Source: Mycoplasmopsis bovirhinis
GTDB lineage: Bacteria; Bacillota_I; Bacilli_A; Mycoplasmatales; Metamycoplasmataceae
Length of the DNA: 64,000 bases
Assembly (NCBI RefSeq): GCF_900660515.1
Contig: NZ_LR214972.1
Span: 837,942-901,941, forward strand
Reading direction: 5' to 3'
Shown here piece by piece: positions 1 to 9,953 of the stretch. Position 1 is the stretch's first letter. Every line of letters begins with the position of its first letter. The notes under the pieces were generated by a model. That model worked only from the letters and a program-made list of their open reading frames with translations, was not told the DNA's origin and did no database searches. The translations under genes were made by a program, and so were the position numbers.

Positions 1-81
1 TTAATGGTATTGCCTTATAACACCATTAAAATAAATGCAACAAAAGTTACTCAAAACTTTATTAAAAATTTAGATAAATAA
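1..81 (+). CDS. C-terminal end of an unidentified protein (truncated by window edge)
   Basis: An open frame enters from the left edge and ends at TAA 79-81, giving about 26 residues that finish in KNLDK. It lies 9 bases before the next start, so it probably belongs to the same transcript as the two membrane protein genes that follow. Too little is present to name a family. Confidence 0.5.
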   Translation, partial: LMVLPYNTIKINATKVTQNFIKNLDK

Positions 82-90
82 AAGGAAAAA

Positions 91-909
91 ATGCTTTCAC
101 AAATTTTTTTTAAAATTAATGAATCAACTGATTTTAAACCAGGATCATTACTTGATAGTTTTCTTTGATTTATGTTTCGACCACCTCTTTGAAATACTAT
201 TTTAACATCTGCATTACTTGTTTTATTAACTATCTTTTATATTTGGTATAAAACTTTTAAATTTCGTAAGTGAAAATTACCTTTTTTCCATATTTATAAT
301 TTATTTAATGGTAATACAATTAAATTTTTTATGGAAAATAAAATAAAAATAAAGCAAAAATATTTTAAAGTTATTGATTTATTACACGATGAATACCAAG
401 ATTATTTAGCATCGCTAAAATTCAAAAGATTACGCTTTTGAGACCAATTTATCTTGTTAATTTTTATTTTACTATATGTTTATGCAATAATGCATGTTGT
501 TTACCTTAGTAAAGATCATTATTTAAATCAAAGCATAACTGTATTTATTGGAACTCTTTGTACAGGTGTAATATTTTTATTTATTTATAAGTTTAATACT
601 AATAAATTTATTATTTCAAGTTTCCATTTTAAAAAATTATATACAAAGTGAAAAACCTTTAACCAAGAATTAGATGATACAAGAGAACTAAGTCTTGTTT
701 TAAATAATTTAGATAATTTACCATCAAAATTATTTTTAATTGAACAAGGTAAATGCTATAAATTTACAAATAATTTAAAATATAAAAATGTCAATGAAAA
801 TATTTTTACTACAAAACAAGAGTGAGCATATTTTAAGCAAATTCTTCCTTGATCAATGATTTGTGATAATAAAGCTAAAAAATACTTTATATATAAAGAA
901 AGAAAGTAA
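91..909 (+). CDS. Membrane protein of unknown function (paralogue of the next gene)
   Basis: A 272-residue protein with several in-frame TGA (Trp) codons. It has a hydrophobic segment at about residues 35-52 and two more at about 115-155, separated by basic stretches, so it looks like an integral membrane protein with cytoplasmic loops. An AAAGGAAA ribosome-binding site sits just before the ATG. Near the C terminus the stretch NENIFTTKQEWAYF resembles DNDIFATKEQYHYF at the end of the next gene, so the two are probably old tandem duplicates. No enzymatic motif is visible and I do not recognise the family. Confidence 0.7.
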
Positions 910-921
910 AAGGTTTTAAAG

Positions 922-1701
922 ATGAAATATGCGATCATGTTTGCTTTTTGGTTTATTTTATTTCTAATATGGTTAATTTTAAGTATTTTTTTATTTATTT
1001 ATATTAAAAATTCAAGAAGCAACCTTATTGGCCAAGCAAATTTATTTTTTATATCAACAGAGTACACCCAAAAATATTTTCAAAGACGAAGACTTAAGCT
1101 TGAAGATTGATTTTTTGACGCTGTGCATAAAATTTTTGAAAAATATGAACTTAGCTACCGCAAAAATGTAATAACTTTGAATTGACTTTGGAGAATTCAT
1201 GGTTTGATAATGGCTTCATTACTATTTTTTAGTGATGTTATGATGAATTTTTTAAGATTATTAGAAGTCAATGAAACTATTATTATCATAACGTATGTTT
1301 TAATAATAGTTTTGTTAGTTTTAGTGAGTATTTATTTTTATTCAGTTTATTTTAATCGTTGAATTATTTTATGAATTAATTTGGATAAAATTGATCAATG
1401 AAGAGAAGAAAATAAAAATTTACCAGATCAAAATTATTTTGAACCAAATGATTATTTTTTAAAAAAACTTAATTTTACTAAAAAGCAAACTAAGAGATTA
1501 TTTATATATTGTTCGTGATTTGTTTTTAATAGTTTTATTCATGAAATTAATTATGATCAATTTGATAATGATATCTTTGCAACAAAAGAACAATACCATT
1601 ATTTTTTAAGTATCTTTCCATATAATTTAGTTTTAATTAACTTAAAATCTTATCGCAAGATAAATAAAAAAAGAAATTTGAACTCTAAAGAAGAGCACTA
1701 A
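922..1701 (+). CDS. Membrane protein of unknown function (paralogue of the preceding gene)
   Basis: A 259-residue protein starting at ATG 922, 12 bases after the preceding stop. It has a strong N-terminal hydrophobic segment (about residues 4-30), then a basic QRRR region, and two further hydrophobic segments at about 95-135. The C-terminal half is soluble-looking. The C-terminal similarity to the preceding gene suggests tandem duplication and perhaps a heteromeric membrane complex (inference). Family not recognised. Confidence 0.7.
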
Positions 1702-1743
1702 TTTTATAGTTCAGAAAAGTTAAAATAACTCTTAAAAACTTAT

Positions 1744-1771
1744 TTAACAATACTATAAATTATGTTATAAT
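1744..1771 (+). promoter_or_regulatory. Probable sigma-A promoter of rpsD
   Basis: TTAACA at 1744-1749 and TATAAT at 1766-1771 are separated by 16 bases, and a TG lies one base upstream of the -10 (extended -10). This would start transcription near 1778 and leave a leader of about 165 bases before rpsD. Confidence 0.65.
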
Positions 1772-1777
1772 AGCAAA

Positions 1778-1942
1778 GCATTATAAACAGCAGCTTATTA
1801 TACTTTAAGGGTTAAACCTAATTTTAACGTGCTAATTTTGTTAGTAAAGAAGCTGAATTTAATTGAACACATTAAGTTAAAATTAATTTAAAGTAGAAAT
1901 GAGCCCTCTTAAAATAGTGCACAATAGAAAAGAGGAAATAAT
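1778..1942 (+). promoter_or_regulatory. Long rpsD leader with a hairpin that can mask the ribosome-binding site
   Basis: The leader between the predicted start point and rpsD is unusually long for this genome. CCTCTT at 1905-1910 is complementary to AAGAGG at 1930-1935, which is the Shine-Dalgarno sequence. Pairing them would block translation initiation. Ribosomal protein S4 controls its own translation in other bacteria by binding its leader, so an S4 autoregulatory leader is a reasonable inference, although no known S4-leader consensus was matched. Confidence 0.45.
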
Positions 1943-2542
1943 ATGTCAAGATATACAGGACCTGTATTTAAAAAATCTCGTCGTCTAGGTTTCTCAATTC
2001 TTGAAAGCGGAAAAGAATTCGCTAAAGGGAAAAAAAGAACATATGCTCCTGGACAACATGGGACACGTAGAGTTAAATTATCAGATTACGGTTTACACTT
2101 ATATGAAAAACAAAAGGTAAAACATTTATTTGGTGTAAGCGAAAAACAATTACGTAAAACTTTCCAAAAGGCTACTAAATTAAAAGGTGTTACTGGTACA
2201 AACTTACTTCAATTATTAGAAATACGTTTAGATAACTTAGTTTATAGAGCTGGTTTTGCAACAACTAGAAGACAAGCTCGTCAATTAGTTAACCACGGAC
2301 ACTTCACTTTAAATGGTAAAAAAGCAAACATTCCTTCAATTTTAGTATCATTAGGTGATACAATTGAATTAAAAGAAAAATCACGTGCAAACAAACAAAT
2401 TGTTGAAGCTTTACAAACTAAAGAAGCAGCTGCATGATTAACTAGAAAAGATTTTGCCTTTAAATTAGATAGATTACCAGAAAGAACTGAAATTCATCAA
2501 GAAATCAAAGATGCCTTGATTGTTGAGTTCTACTCAAAATAA
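1943..2542 (+). CDS. rpsD: 30S ribosomal protein S4
   Basis: A 199-residue protein of the length usual for S4. It opens with [15 protein letters not shown] and carries the YAPGQHG motif near residue 35. The S4 RNA-binding domain (about residues 90-155) contains [15 protein letters not shown] and [12 protein letters not shown]. It nucleates assembly of the 5' domain of 16S rRNA. A single in-frame TGA codes for Trp near the C terminus, and the last 35 residues follow it. The gene stands alone with rpmE behind it, preceded by a long leader that may allow autoregulation. Identification is secure. Confidence 0.97.
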
Positions 2543-2560
2543 TAATTAATAAGGAATATT

Positions 2561-2770
2561 ATGAAAAAGAATCTTCACCCAGAATATCATGAAGTGCAAA
2601 TTGCTTGTTCTACATGTGCAACTAAATTTGTTTTTAAATCAGTAAGAAAAAACTTTTCAGTTGATGTTTGCTCAGGTTGCCATGCTGTATTTACTGGAAA
2701 TAGAACCCAAGTAAAAGCTACCGGAAGAATTGATAAATTTAACAAACGTTTAGAAAAAATGTCAAAATAA
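2561..2770 (+). CDS. rpmE: 50S ribosomal protein L31
   Basis: A 69-residue protein with the L31 hallmark: N-terminal KKNLHPEYH, CSTC at residues 16-19 and CSGCHAVFTG at about 37-46. The four cysteines make this the zinc-binding (C+) form. The C terminus is lysine-rich. It binds the central protuberance of the large subunit. It lies 18 bases after rpsD with a GGAAT ribosome-binding region, so probably in one transcript with rpsD, and is closed by the terminator just downstream. Confidence 0.96.
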   Translation: MKKNLHPEYHEVQIACSTCATKFVFKSVRKNFSVDVCSGCHAVFTGNRTQVKATGRIDKFNKRLEKMSK

Positions 2771-2771
2771 C

Positions 2772-2799
2772 AAAAACTATCATATGCTAGTTTTTTCTT
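2772..2799 (+). terminator. Intrinsic terminator after rpmE
   Basis: AAAAACTA (2772-2779) pairs with TAGTTTTT (2788-2795) around an 8-base loop, followed by a T-rich tail. Confidence 0.7.
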
Positions 2800-2891
2800 T
2801 AATTTTCTTAGTTTTTAGATATTTAAACCTTAAAATATGCATAAAAATGTGGAAATTATTTTCAGATGACTAGTCAACTATAAGTGTTTTG

Positions 2892-2989
2892 TTAGAGTTT
2901 TCAGTAAAAAATATGTAATAATTAAAATGTATGTAACTTTCAACTCTAAATTTAAATATATACTTACATACACCTATTTTAAATATAAT
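2892..2989 (+). promoter_or_regulatory. Control region of the glycerol (glp) operon
   Basis: A TATAAT -10 box lies at 2984-2989, 22 bases before glpO. Upstream are two gapped inverted repeats: TTAGAGTT (2892-2899) with AACTCTAA (2942-2949), and TGTATGTAA (2928-2936) with TTACATACA (2964-2972). The second ends 11 bases before the -10 and would overlap the -35 region, as a repressor site might. No regulator gene is nearby, so operator function is only inferred. Confidence 0.4.
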
Positions 2990-3011
2990 CAATTTTAATT
3001 TATGGAGATAT

Positions 3012-4166
3012 ATGCAAAACAAATACGACATAGTAATTGTTGGTGGAGGAATTATTGGTGGGGCTATTGCCTATGAGCTTTCACAATACAAACTTAAAAC
3101 CACTTTACTAGAAAAAAATCCAATCTTTGCGGATGAAACATCCAAGGGTAATTCAGGAGCAATCCATGGAGGTTTTGACCCTGAACCACACAAAATTGAG
3201 GCACGTTTAAATGTGCTTGGTAACCAACTTTGACGTGAAAAAATTTTTAAAGATTTAACTTTTCCCCATGTAAAAGTTGATTCGCTTATTTTAGCTTTTA
3301 ACCAAGAGGAAATGGATCATGTGCACATGCTTTATGAAAGAGGTTTAACAAATAAAGTTCCAAAAGAATTCTTGCAAGTTATTGACAAAGAAGAAGTATT
3401 GAGACGGGAACCAAATGTCAATCCTAAAGTTGTTGGTGCATTATTATGTACTAGCTCGTATGCCATTGATCCAGTAAGAGCAACTTATGCTTTTATGGGA
3501 GCAAGTGAGCAAAATGGCACAGAATTAAGAACTAATGCTAAAGTAACAGATATTAAATATATAAATGATGAATTTAATATTGCTTTAGCTAATGGTGAAA
3601 ATATCATTGCAAAAGTAGTTATTAATGCTGCTGGTCATTATGCTGATGTATTAGCTGAAAAAGCAGGATATGGTGATTTTAAACAAACTACTCGCCGCGG
3701 TGAATATCGAATTTTATCTCGTTCTGAAGCAGGAATTGTTAATTCAATTTGTTTCAAAGTTCCAACAATTCACGGAAAGGGAGTAATTGTTGCTCCTATG
3801 CTTGATGGAAGAATTTTAGTAGGGCCAACAGCACAAGAAAATGTGCCAAAAGAAGAAACTAGATTAGTCACTAAAGAAAAATTTGAATATATTGGTCAAA
3901 TTGGAAAAGAAATTATTCCGTCAATTAGAATGGATAAAACCGAAATGACTTTAGCTGGCTCTCGTCCAATTGACATTGAAACTAATGACTTTGTGATACG
4001 TTCAGCTAAAGATAATAAAAAATTCATTAATGCTGCAGGAATGCAATCTCCTGCTATCGCCTCAGCCCCAGCTATTGCACTAGAAATTGCAAAATTAGTA
4101 CAAGAAGCTGGATTAACCTTGGAAAAAGATCCAAATTATAATCCAAAATTTAAAATTAAATTTTAA
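3012..4166 (+). CDS. glpO: FAD-dependent glycerol-3-phosphate oxidase (H2O2-producing)
   Basis: A 384-residue flavoprotein of the DAO/GlpD-GlpO fold. The N-terminal dinucleotide-binding motif IVIVGGGIIGGAIAYEL covers residues 7-23, followed by an acidic residue that would bind the ADP ribose. NAAGHYAD near residue 200 and NAAGMQSPAIASAPAIA near 340 are conserved flavin contacts in the family. It oxidises sn-glycerol-3-phosphate to dihydroxyacetone phosphate. In mycoplasmas this enzyme passes electrons to O2 and releases H2O2, a known virulence factor. The length matches the short mycoplasma type. It is the first gene of the glpO-glpK-glpF cluster, 9 bases before glpK. One internal TGA (codon 75) encodes Trp. 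Confidence 0.92.
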
Positions 4167-4175
4167 GGAGTTTAA

Positions 4176-5693
<1,518 letters not shown>

Positions 5694-5701
5694 GAAAACG
5701 T

Positions 5702-6448
5702 ATGTTATATTTATCAGAATTTATTGGAACAATGATTCTTATTATCTTTGGTAATGGAGTAGTTTACAGCGTTTCTGCAAAACGTATGTTTGCTAACCAA
5801 CCAGGAAAATGAGTAGTTATTGCCTTAGCATGAGGTCTTGCAGTATTAGTTGCTGCAACAGTTGCAATAGCAATGGGTGGCCCAGCTCATTTAAACCCAG
5901 CTGTAACAATTTTTTCATTACTTGCAGGTAAGTTTAAAAACTACCATGAATTAGCATTTATTCCATTGCAAATTTTAGGTGCAATGGCTGGGCAAATTAT
6001 CTTAAACTTTATTAATTGAAAACACATTCAAGAAACAGATTTATCCTCAGTGCGTGCAGCTCACTGTACAGGACCAGCTTATGATAATGTGAAAGAAAAC
6101 GCAGTTATTTTTAACTTTGCTTATGAATTAGTTGGTACTTTATTACTTGTTGGAGTTATCTTAGCTTTAGGAAGCACACACTTTGCTTTAATTAGTTGAG
6201 CTCAAGGTCCACTTCCAGTTGCTTTACTTGTTATGGTAATTGGTATGTCATTAGGGTCATCAACTGGATATGCAATCAACCCAGCTAGAGACCTTGGTCC
6301 AAGAATTGTGTACTTTTTAATGGAAAGAACTTTATTTGGTCCAAGACAAAAAGAACATGTTGGTGCTAATTGATCATATTCATGAGTACCAGTATTAGCT
6401 CCAATGCTTGGTGGGGCAATAATTGGAGCAATTGCTCTTGCGGTTTAA
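5702..6448 (+). CDS. glpF: Glycerol uptake facilitator (aquaglyceroporin)
   Basis: A 248-residue MIP-family channel with six hydrophobic segments. The two half-helix signatures are present: HLNPAV at about residues 64-69 and [11 protein letters not shown] in the second half; the Asp of the second motif (NPARD) marks a glycerol-conducting rather than water-only pore. It equilibrates glycerol and probably dihydroxyacetone across the membrane. It is the last gene of the glp cluster. The dha genes begin 81 bases later behind their own -10 box. Confidence 0.94.
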
Positions 6449-6457
6449 AAAATAAGA

Positions 6458-6493
6458 TATAATTAAATTTGTGCATTAATCTTGCACAAATTT
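6458..6493 (+). promoter_or_regulatory. dhaKLM promoter with an 11-bp inverted repeat at the start site
   Basis: TATAAT at 6458-6463 is followed immediately by a perfect 11-bp inverted repeat, AAATTTGTGCA (6465-6475) and TGCACAAATTT (6483-6493), with a 7-base spacer. The repeat covers the expected transcription start. It has no T-run after it, so it looks more like an operator than a terminator. The cognate regulator is unknown. Confidence 0.5.
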
Positions 6494-6529
6494 ATTCATG
6501 CTTATCTAAAAATTATTTAAAGAGGAACA

Positions 6530-7501
6530 GTGAAAAAATTTATTAATCAAAAAGAAGCAATTATCGAACAAATGCTTCAAGGAATAGTTAAAACTAATCC
6601 AAAATTACAAAGAGTTGAAGGTTATAATGTTTTATATGATAAAACTTATGACCCAAATAAAGTTGCTTTAATTTCAGGTGGAGGTTCAGGACATGAACCA
6701 TCGCACCTAGGATATATTGGTAAAGGTATGTTAAGCGCGGCAGTTGCAGGAGAAATATTTACCTCTCCAACTCCCGACCAAGTTGAAGCAGCAATTAATG
6801 CTTTAGATTCAAAAGTTGGAACTTTATTAATCATTAAAAACTATACAGGGGATAAACTTAATTTTGAAATAGCGCAACAACTTGCTCAAGCTAGTGGCAA
6901 AGCAGTTGAAACAGTTTTAGTTAATGATGATGTTGCTGTCGAAAATTCAACTTGAACTATTGGTAGAAGGGGAATAGCTGGAACAGTCTTTGTGCACAAA
7001 ATTGCTGGGGCAATGGCACAAAGAGGAGCAGGTTTAAGTGAAGTAAAACGTGTGGCACAAAAAGTTGTTGATAATGTGCGCAGTTTTGGATTAAGCCTTA
7101 ATTCAATAATTATCCCAACAACTGGTAAAGAATCCTTTAATTTACCAGGAGATGAAATTGAATTTGGTCTTGGAATTCATGGTGAGCCAGGAATCAAAAG
7201 AACTAAGATGAAAAGATCACAAGAATTAATTAAGGAAATGCTTGATTTAATTCTTAAAGATTTTGATTATCAAAATGCAGAAGTTGCTTTATTAGTTAAT
7301 GGCTTAGGAGGCACTCCTGAACTTGAATTATATATAGCAGCTAATGATGCATTAGAATATTTAGCATCATTGAATATTACTATTTACCAAACTAAAGTAG
7401 GTAACTTTATGACTTCCTTAGAAATGCAAGGAATCTCGCTTTCTTTGCTTAAATTAGATAGCGAATTAAAAGATTTATTAAAAAGAGGAAACAGAGGTTA
7501 A
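6530..7501 (+). CDS. dhaK: Dihydroxyacetone kinase, substrate-binding subunit DhaK
   Basis: A 323-residue DhaK. GGGSGHEPSHLGYIGKGM (about residues 51-68) is the family signature, followed by GEIFTSPTPDQ and IKNYTGDKLNF. GLGIHGEPGIKR contains His217, equivalent to the histidine that holds dihydroxyacetone covalently as a hemiaminal in E. coli DhaK. VNGLGGTPELELY is also typical. The start is GTG 6530, placed after an AAGAGGAA ribosome-binding site. It forms a PTS-dependent kinase with the two genes that follow and makes DHAP, the same product as GlpO. Confidence 0.94.
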
Positions 7502-7504
7502 AAC

Positions 7505-8116
7505 TTGAAAATAAATTTATCTAAAGCTAAAGAAATAATTAAGTCAATTCATGATGAATTGACTAACCAAATTGATTATATATCAGAATTAGACCAAGCC
7601 ATTGGTGATGGCGATCATGGTTATAATATTTCTAGGGGCTTTGCAGCCGCAATTGCCTTAGATACAAATAATTTAAACTTAGAACAGTATTTTGCCTTAG
7701 TAGGAAAAACCTTAATGGCTAAAGTAGGGGGTGCTTCAGGTCCTTTATATGGAATGTCGTTTTTAAATGGCTCAAAAGCTTTTAAGGATTTAGAAACAAT
7801 TTCATGGGCTTCCTTCCAAAACTTTACCAAAAGTTTTGCAGATACCTTAGAAACTTTAGGTAAATGTAAATTAAATGATAAAACTATGTATGATATTTGA
7901 AGACCTTTTAGTCTTAAAGTCTTTGAGTACCCTAAGTTTAACGATTCAATTAGAATAGAATTATTAAAATATTTAGAAACTTTAGTGATCGCAACTAAAG
8001 ATATGGTTGCCACGAGAGGAAGAGCTTCATATCTTAAAGATCGCTCCTATGGTTCAATTGACCCAGGAGCTTATACGACTGCTATTATCTTAAGATCATT
8101 AGTGAAGGGATTATAA
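7505..8116 (+). CDS. dhaL: Dihydroxyacetone kinase, ADP-binding subunit DhaL
   Basis: A 203-residue DhaL. AIGDGDHGYNISRGF (about residues 30-44) carries the Asp residues that bind the Mg-ADP cofactor; VGGASGPLYG and GRASYLKDRS.GSIDPGA are further family motifs. In PTS-dependent kinases DhaL keeps a tightly bound ADP that DhaM rephosphorylates to ATP. It begins with TTG 7505, three bases after the dhaK stop and behind an AGAGG sequence in the dhaK tail. One TGA (7901-7903) encodes Trp. Confidence 0.93.
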
Positions 8117-8118
8117 TA

Positions 8119-8511
8119 ATGAATAAAAAATTATTTATTTTAATTAGTCATTATTATAATTTAGCTAATACTTTGAAAGAGTATTTAACTAAGATGCTAC
8201 CAATTAATAATGATAATATTAAAATTATTGCGTTAGGCGGAGTAAACCAAGGAACAGAACTAGGGACTGAGCCAATGCAAATTTTAGAAGCTATTGAAGC
8301 AAATTCTGAGATAAATGAAATTTTCATTTATTCAGATTTAGGCTCAGCAACCTTAGGAGCTCAAGCAATAACTAACTTAGTTTCAAACAAAGAAATTTAC
8401 GTAGCTAAGGGAGCTTTTGTTGAAAATACCTTTGCTGCTTATGTTTTAGCTAATGCAGGAGCAAGCTTTAATGAAGTAAAGCAAGCAAGCGAAGAAAAAA
8501 TAGCTAAATAA
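8119..8511 (+). CDS. dhaM: Dihydroxyacetone kinase, PTS phosphotransfer subunit DhaM (EIIA-Man-like domain only)
   Basis: A 130-residue EIIA-mannose-like protein. ILISHYYNLA includes His11, the expected phosphorylation site, and IYSDLGSATLGAQ is the DhaM signature. Unlike E. coli DhaM it has no HPr or EI domains, so it must be phosphorylated by the cell's free HPr. This subunit ties dihydroxyacetone use to the PTS and PEP supply. The ATG lies 2 bases after the dhaL stop. Confidence 0.9.
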   Translation: MNKKLFILISHYYNLANTLKEYLTKMLPINNDNIKIIALGGVNQGTELGTEPMQILEAIEANSEINEIFIYSDLGSATLGAQAITNLVSNKEIYVAKGAFVENTFAAYVLANAGASFNEVKQASEEKIAK

Positions 8512-8553
8512 CTTATTTAACAAACACCATTAACTTAATAAAATAGACAGGGA

Positions 8554-8584
8554 AAAAATATTCGGATAAAATCCGAATATTTTT
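8554..8584 (+). terminator. Strong hairpin at the left IS end, doubling as dhaM terminator
   Basis: A perfect 14-bp stem (8554-8567 with 8571-8584) and a 3-base loop, ending in a T-run. It lies just inside the left IS terminus and would stop transcription arriving from dhaKLM. Confidence 0.75.
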
Positions 8585-8607
8585 AATATAGAGAAAAAGA
8601 GGTATTT

Positions 8608-9705
8608 ATGAGACATTTAAAGACTAAAGAATGAGTCCAAATTTTTGACTCATAGGATAAATATTTGAGCTTAACTATAACTAAAGCAGAATTTGAAAAT
8701 TACTGTTTTGATAACTGAGAAATATGTTAAAGAAAAGAAAATTATATAATTTAAATATGAACATAGAATCTCAAAGTGGTAAATCACCTAAGAAAGATAA
8801 AGAAAGTTCTTGATTATACATGAATTGATATGCTTAAAGATGATGAAAAAGATGCAGTTATAAAATACTACTATCGAATTTTTAATGAAAATAATATTGA
8901 TGCAGACATTAAAAATATTAAAGAAATTGAAAATCTGTCGTCAAAAAAGAAAGCAAAATTTTTTTAATAGCAAGATCTACATATTATGAGAAATTGAAAC
9001 ATAATCATAAAGCTAAAGAGTTAAAGATTAAACATAAAGAAATAATTTTTCAAAGTTTTGTTGAAAATAAAGAGAGGTATGGACGTAGAAGACTCGCTAA
9101 ATATATTTTCCAAGAATACAATATTGACATAAATCCTAGAACCCTAGGAAATTATATGAAAAAGCTTAAATTGAAACATTTGTTAGACAAAAACGTAAAA
9201 CAAAAGAGTCTAAAAATACATGTGTTAAAGTGCCTGATTTAGTAAAAAGAGATTATAATTCATGCAACGATAATATATATGCAACAGTCGTAACCTACAT
9301 ACAAGCACCAAAAGATATTAAACAGAATCACATTTATTTATCAGCAATTATTGATCACAAAACTAAGTTTGTGACCTATGAATTATCACTTAAAAATGAT
9401 ACCGAACTAGTTTTGAATAATATCAGTAATACAAAATTTAAAAATTATTTTATTTTACATTCTGACCATGGTTCTGCTTACTCATCACTTGAATATACTA
9501 AAAAATAGAATCCCTAAAAGGTAGAATATCAATATCAAGAATTGGCAATAGTCTTGATAATCGTGAAATCAAGTATTTCTTTTCCATTCTTAAAAGCGAG
9601 ATTTTCCTAAATTTTGAACAAACATGTAAAAGATTTACTTTTATTGAATTATCACAAAAAATTAAAGAATTTATAAACTGATATAACTATAAAAAAATAA
9701 GATAA
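8608..9705 (+). pseudogene. Broken IS3-family transposase (OrfA/OrfB remnants)
   Basis: OrfA is reduced to MRHLKTKEWVQIFDS before a TAG. OrfB is broken into pieces in different frames. The piece from about 8968 carries the HTH region (KERYGRRRLAKYIFQEY). The piece from 9230 has the first two catalytic aspartates, in AIIDHKTKF and ILHSDHGSAY. After the stop near 9508 the third part continues in another frame with SLDNREIKYFFSILKSEIF (catalytic Glu) and FINWYNYKK at the end. The DDE triad is recognisable but no intact transposase can be made. Confidence 0.8.
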
Positions 9706-9709
9706 AAAA

Positions 9710-9760
9710 CCTTACCCAACCATACCATTTGGCTAAGCCAAAAGGAATGGTTGGGGAAGG
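9710..9760 (+). repeat. Long imperfect hairpin at the right IS end
   Basis: CCTTaCCCAACCATaCC (9710-9726) pairs with GGaATGGTTGGGgAAGG (9744-9760), with a smaller TTTGGCTAAGCCAAA stem at the tip. It lies between the transposase remnant and the right terminal repeat, and was probably the element's terminator or a guard against read-through. Confidence 0.6.
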
Positions 9761-9846
9761 TAAAACCGTCCGGAAAAAATTTCCCAGTTTAAAACGGTGT
9801 TTGTTTTACTTTTTTAGGCTTTATTAAGTATTTTAAAATAATAATG

Positions 9847-9880
9847 TTTTTTTTTTTTTTTTTTGAAAAATCTATATAAT
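9847..9880 (+). promoter_or_regulatory. Promoter with an 18-T tract upstream of the surface protein gene
   Basis: Eighteen T residues run from 9847 to 9864, ten bases before a TATAAT box at 9875-9880. The tract lies where the -35/-10 spacer would be, so a change in its length would alter spacer length. Slippage in homopolymers at this position switches the vlp surface lipoprotein genes of M. hyorhinis on and off. No good -35 element is visible, which fits a suboptimal phase. Confidence 0.55.
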
Positions 9881-9953
9881 TTTTTATAGTAATTCAATTA
9901 ATAATTAATATATTACTAAATTTAATAAATTTTATATTTAAACAGGAGTACAA

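Larger units (their letters stand above)
8519..9805 (+). mobile_element. Decayed IS3-family insertion sequence
   Basis: AACAAACACC at 8519-8528 is repeated inverted as GGTGTTTGTT at 9796-9805. Inside these, further matching end sequence (GGGAAAAAATATTCGG versus the complement of CCGGAAAAAATTTCCC) shows a diverged longer terminal repeat with a gap in one end. The span of about 1.29 kb fits an IS3-family element; IS1138 of M. pulmonis has about this size. It sits immediately after dhaM. No obvious target duplication was identified, which fits an old insertion. Confidence 0.75.

Noticed and set aside
7621..8013. Open frame of 130 codons on the minus strand across dhaL
   Set aside because: It lies opposite a clear dhaL with catalytic motifs, and has no ribosome-binding site or recognisable product.
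8519..9805. Active insertion sequence
   Set aside because: The transposase frame is broken in several places and the terminal repeats have diverged.
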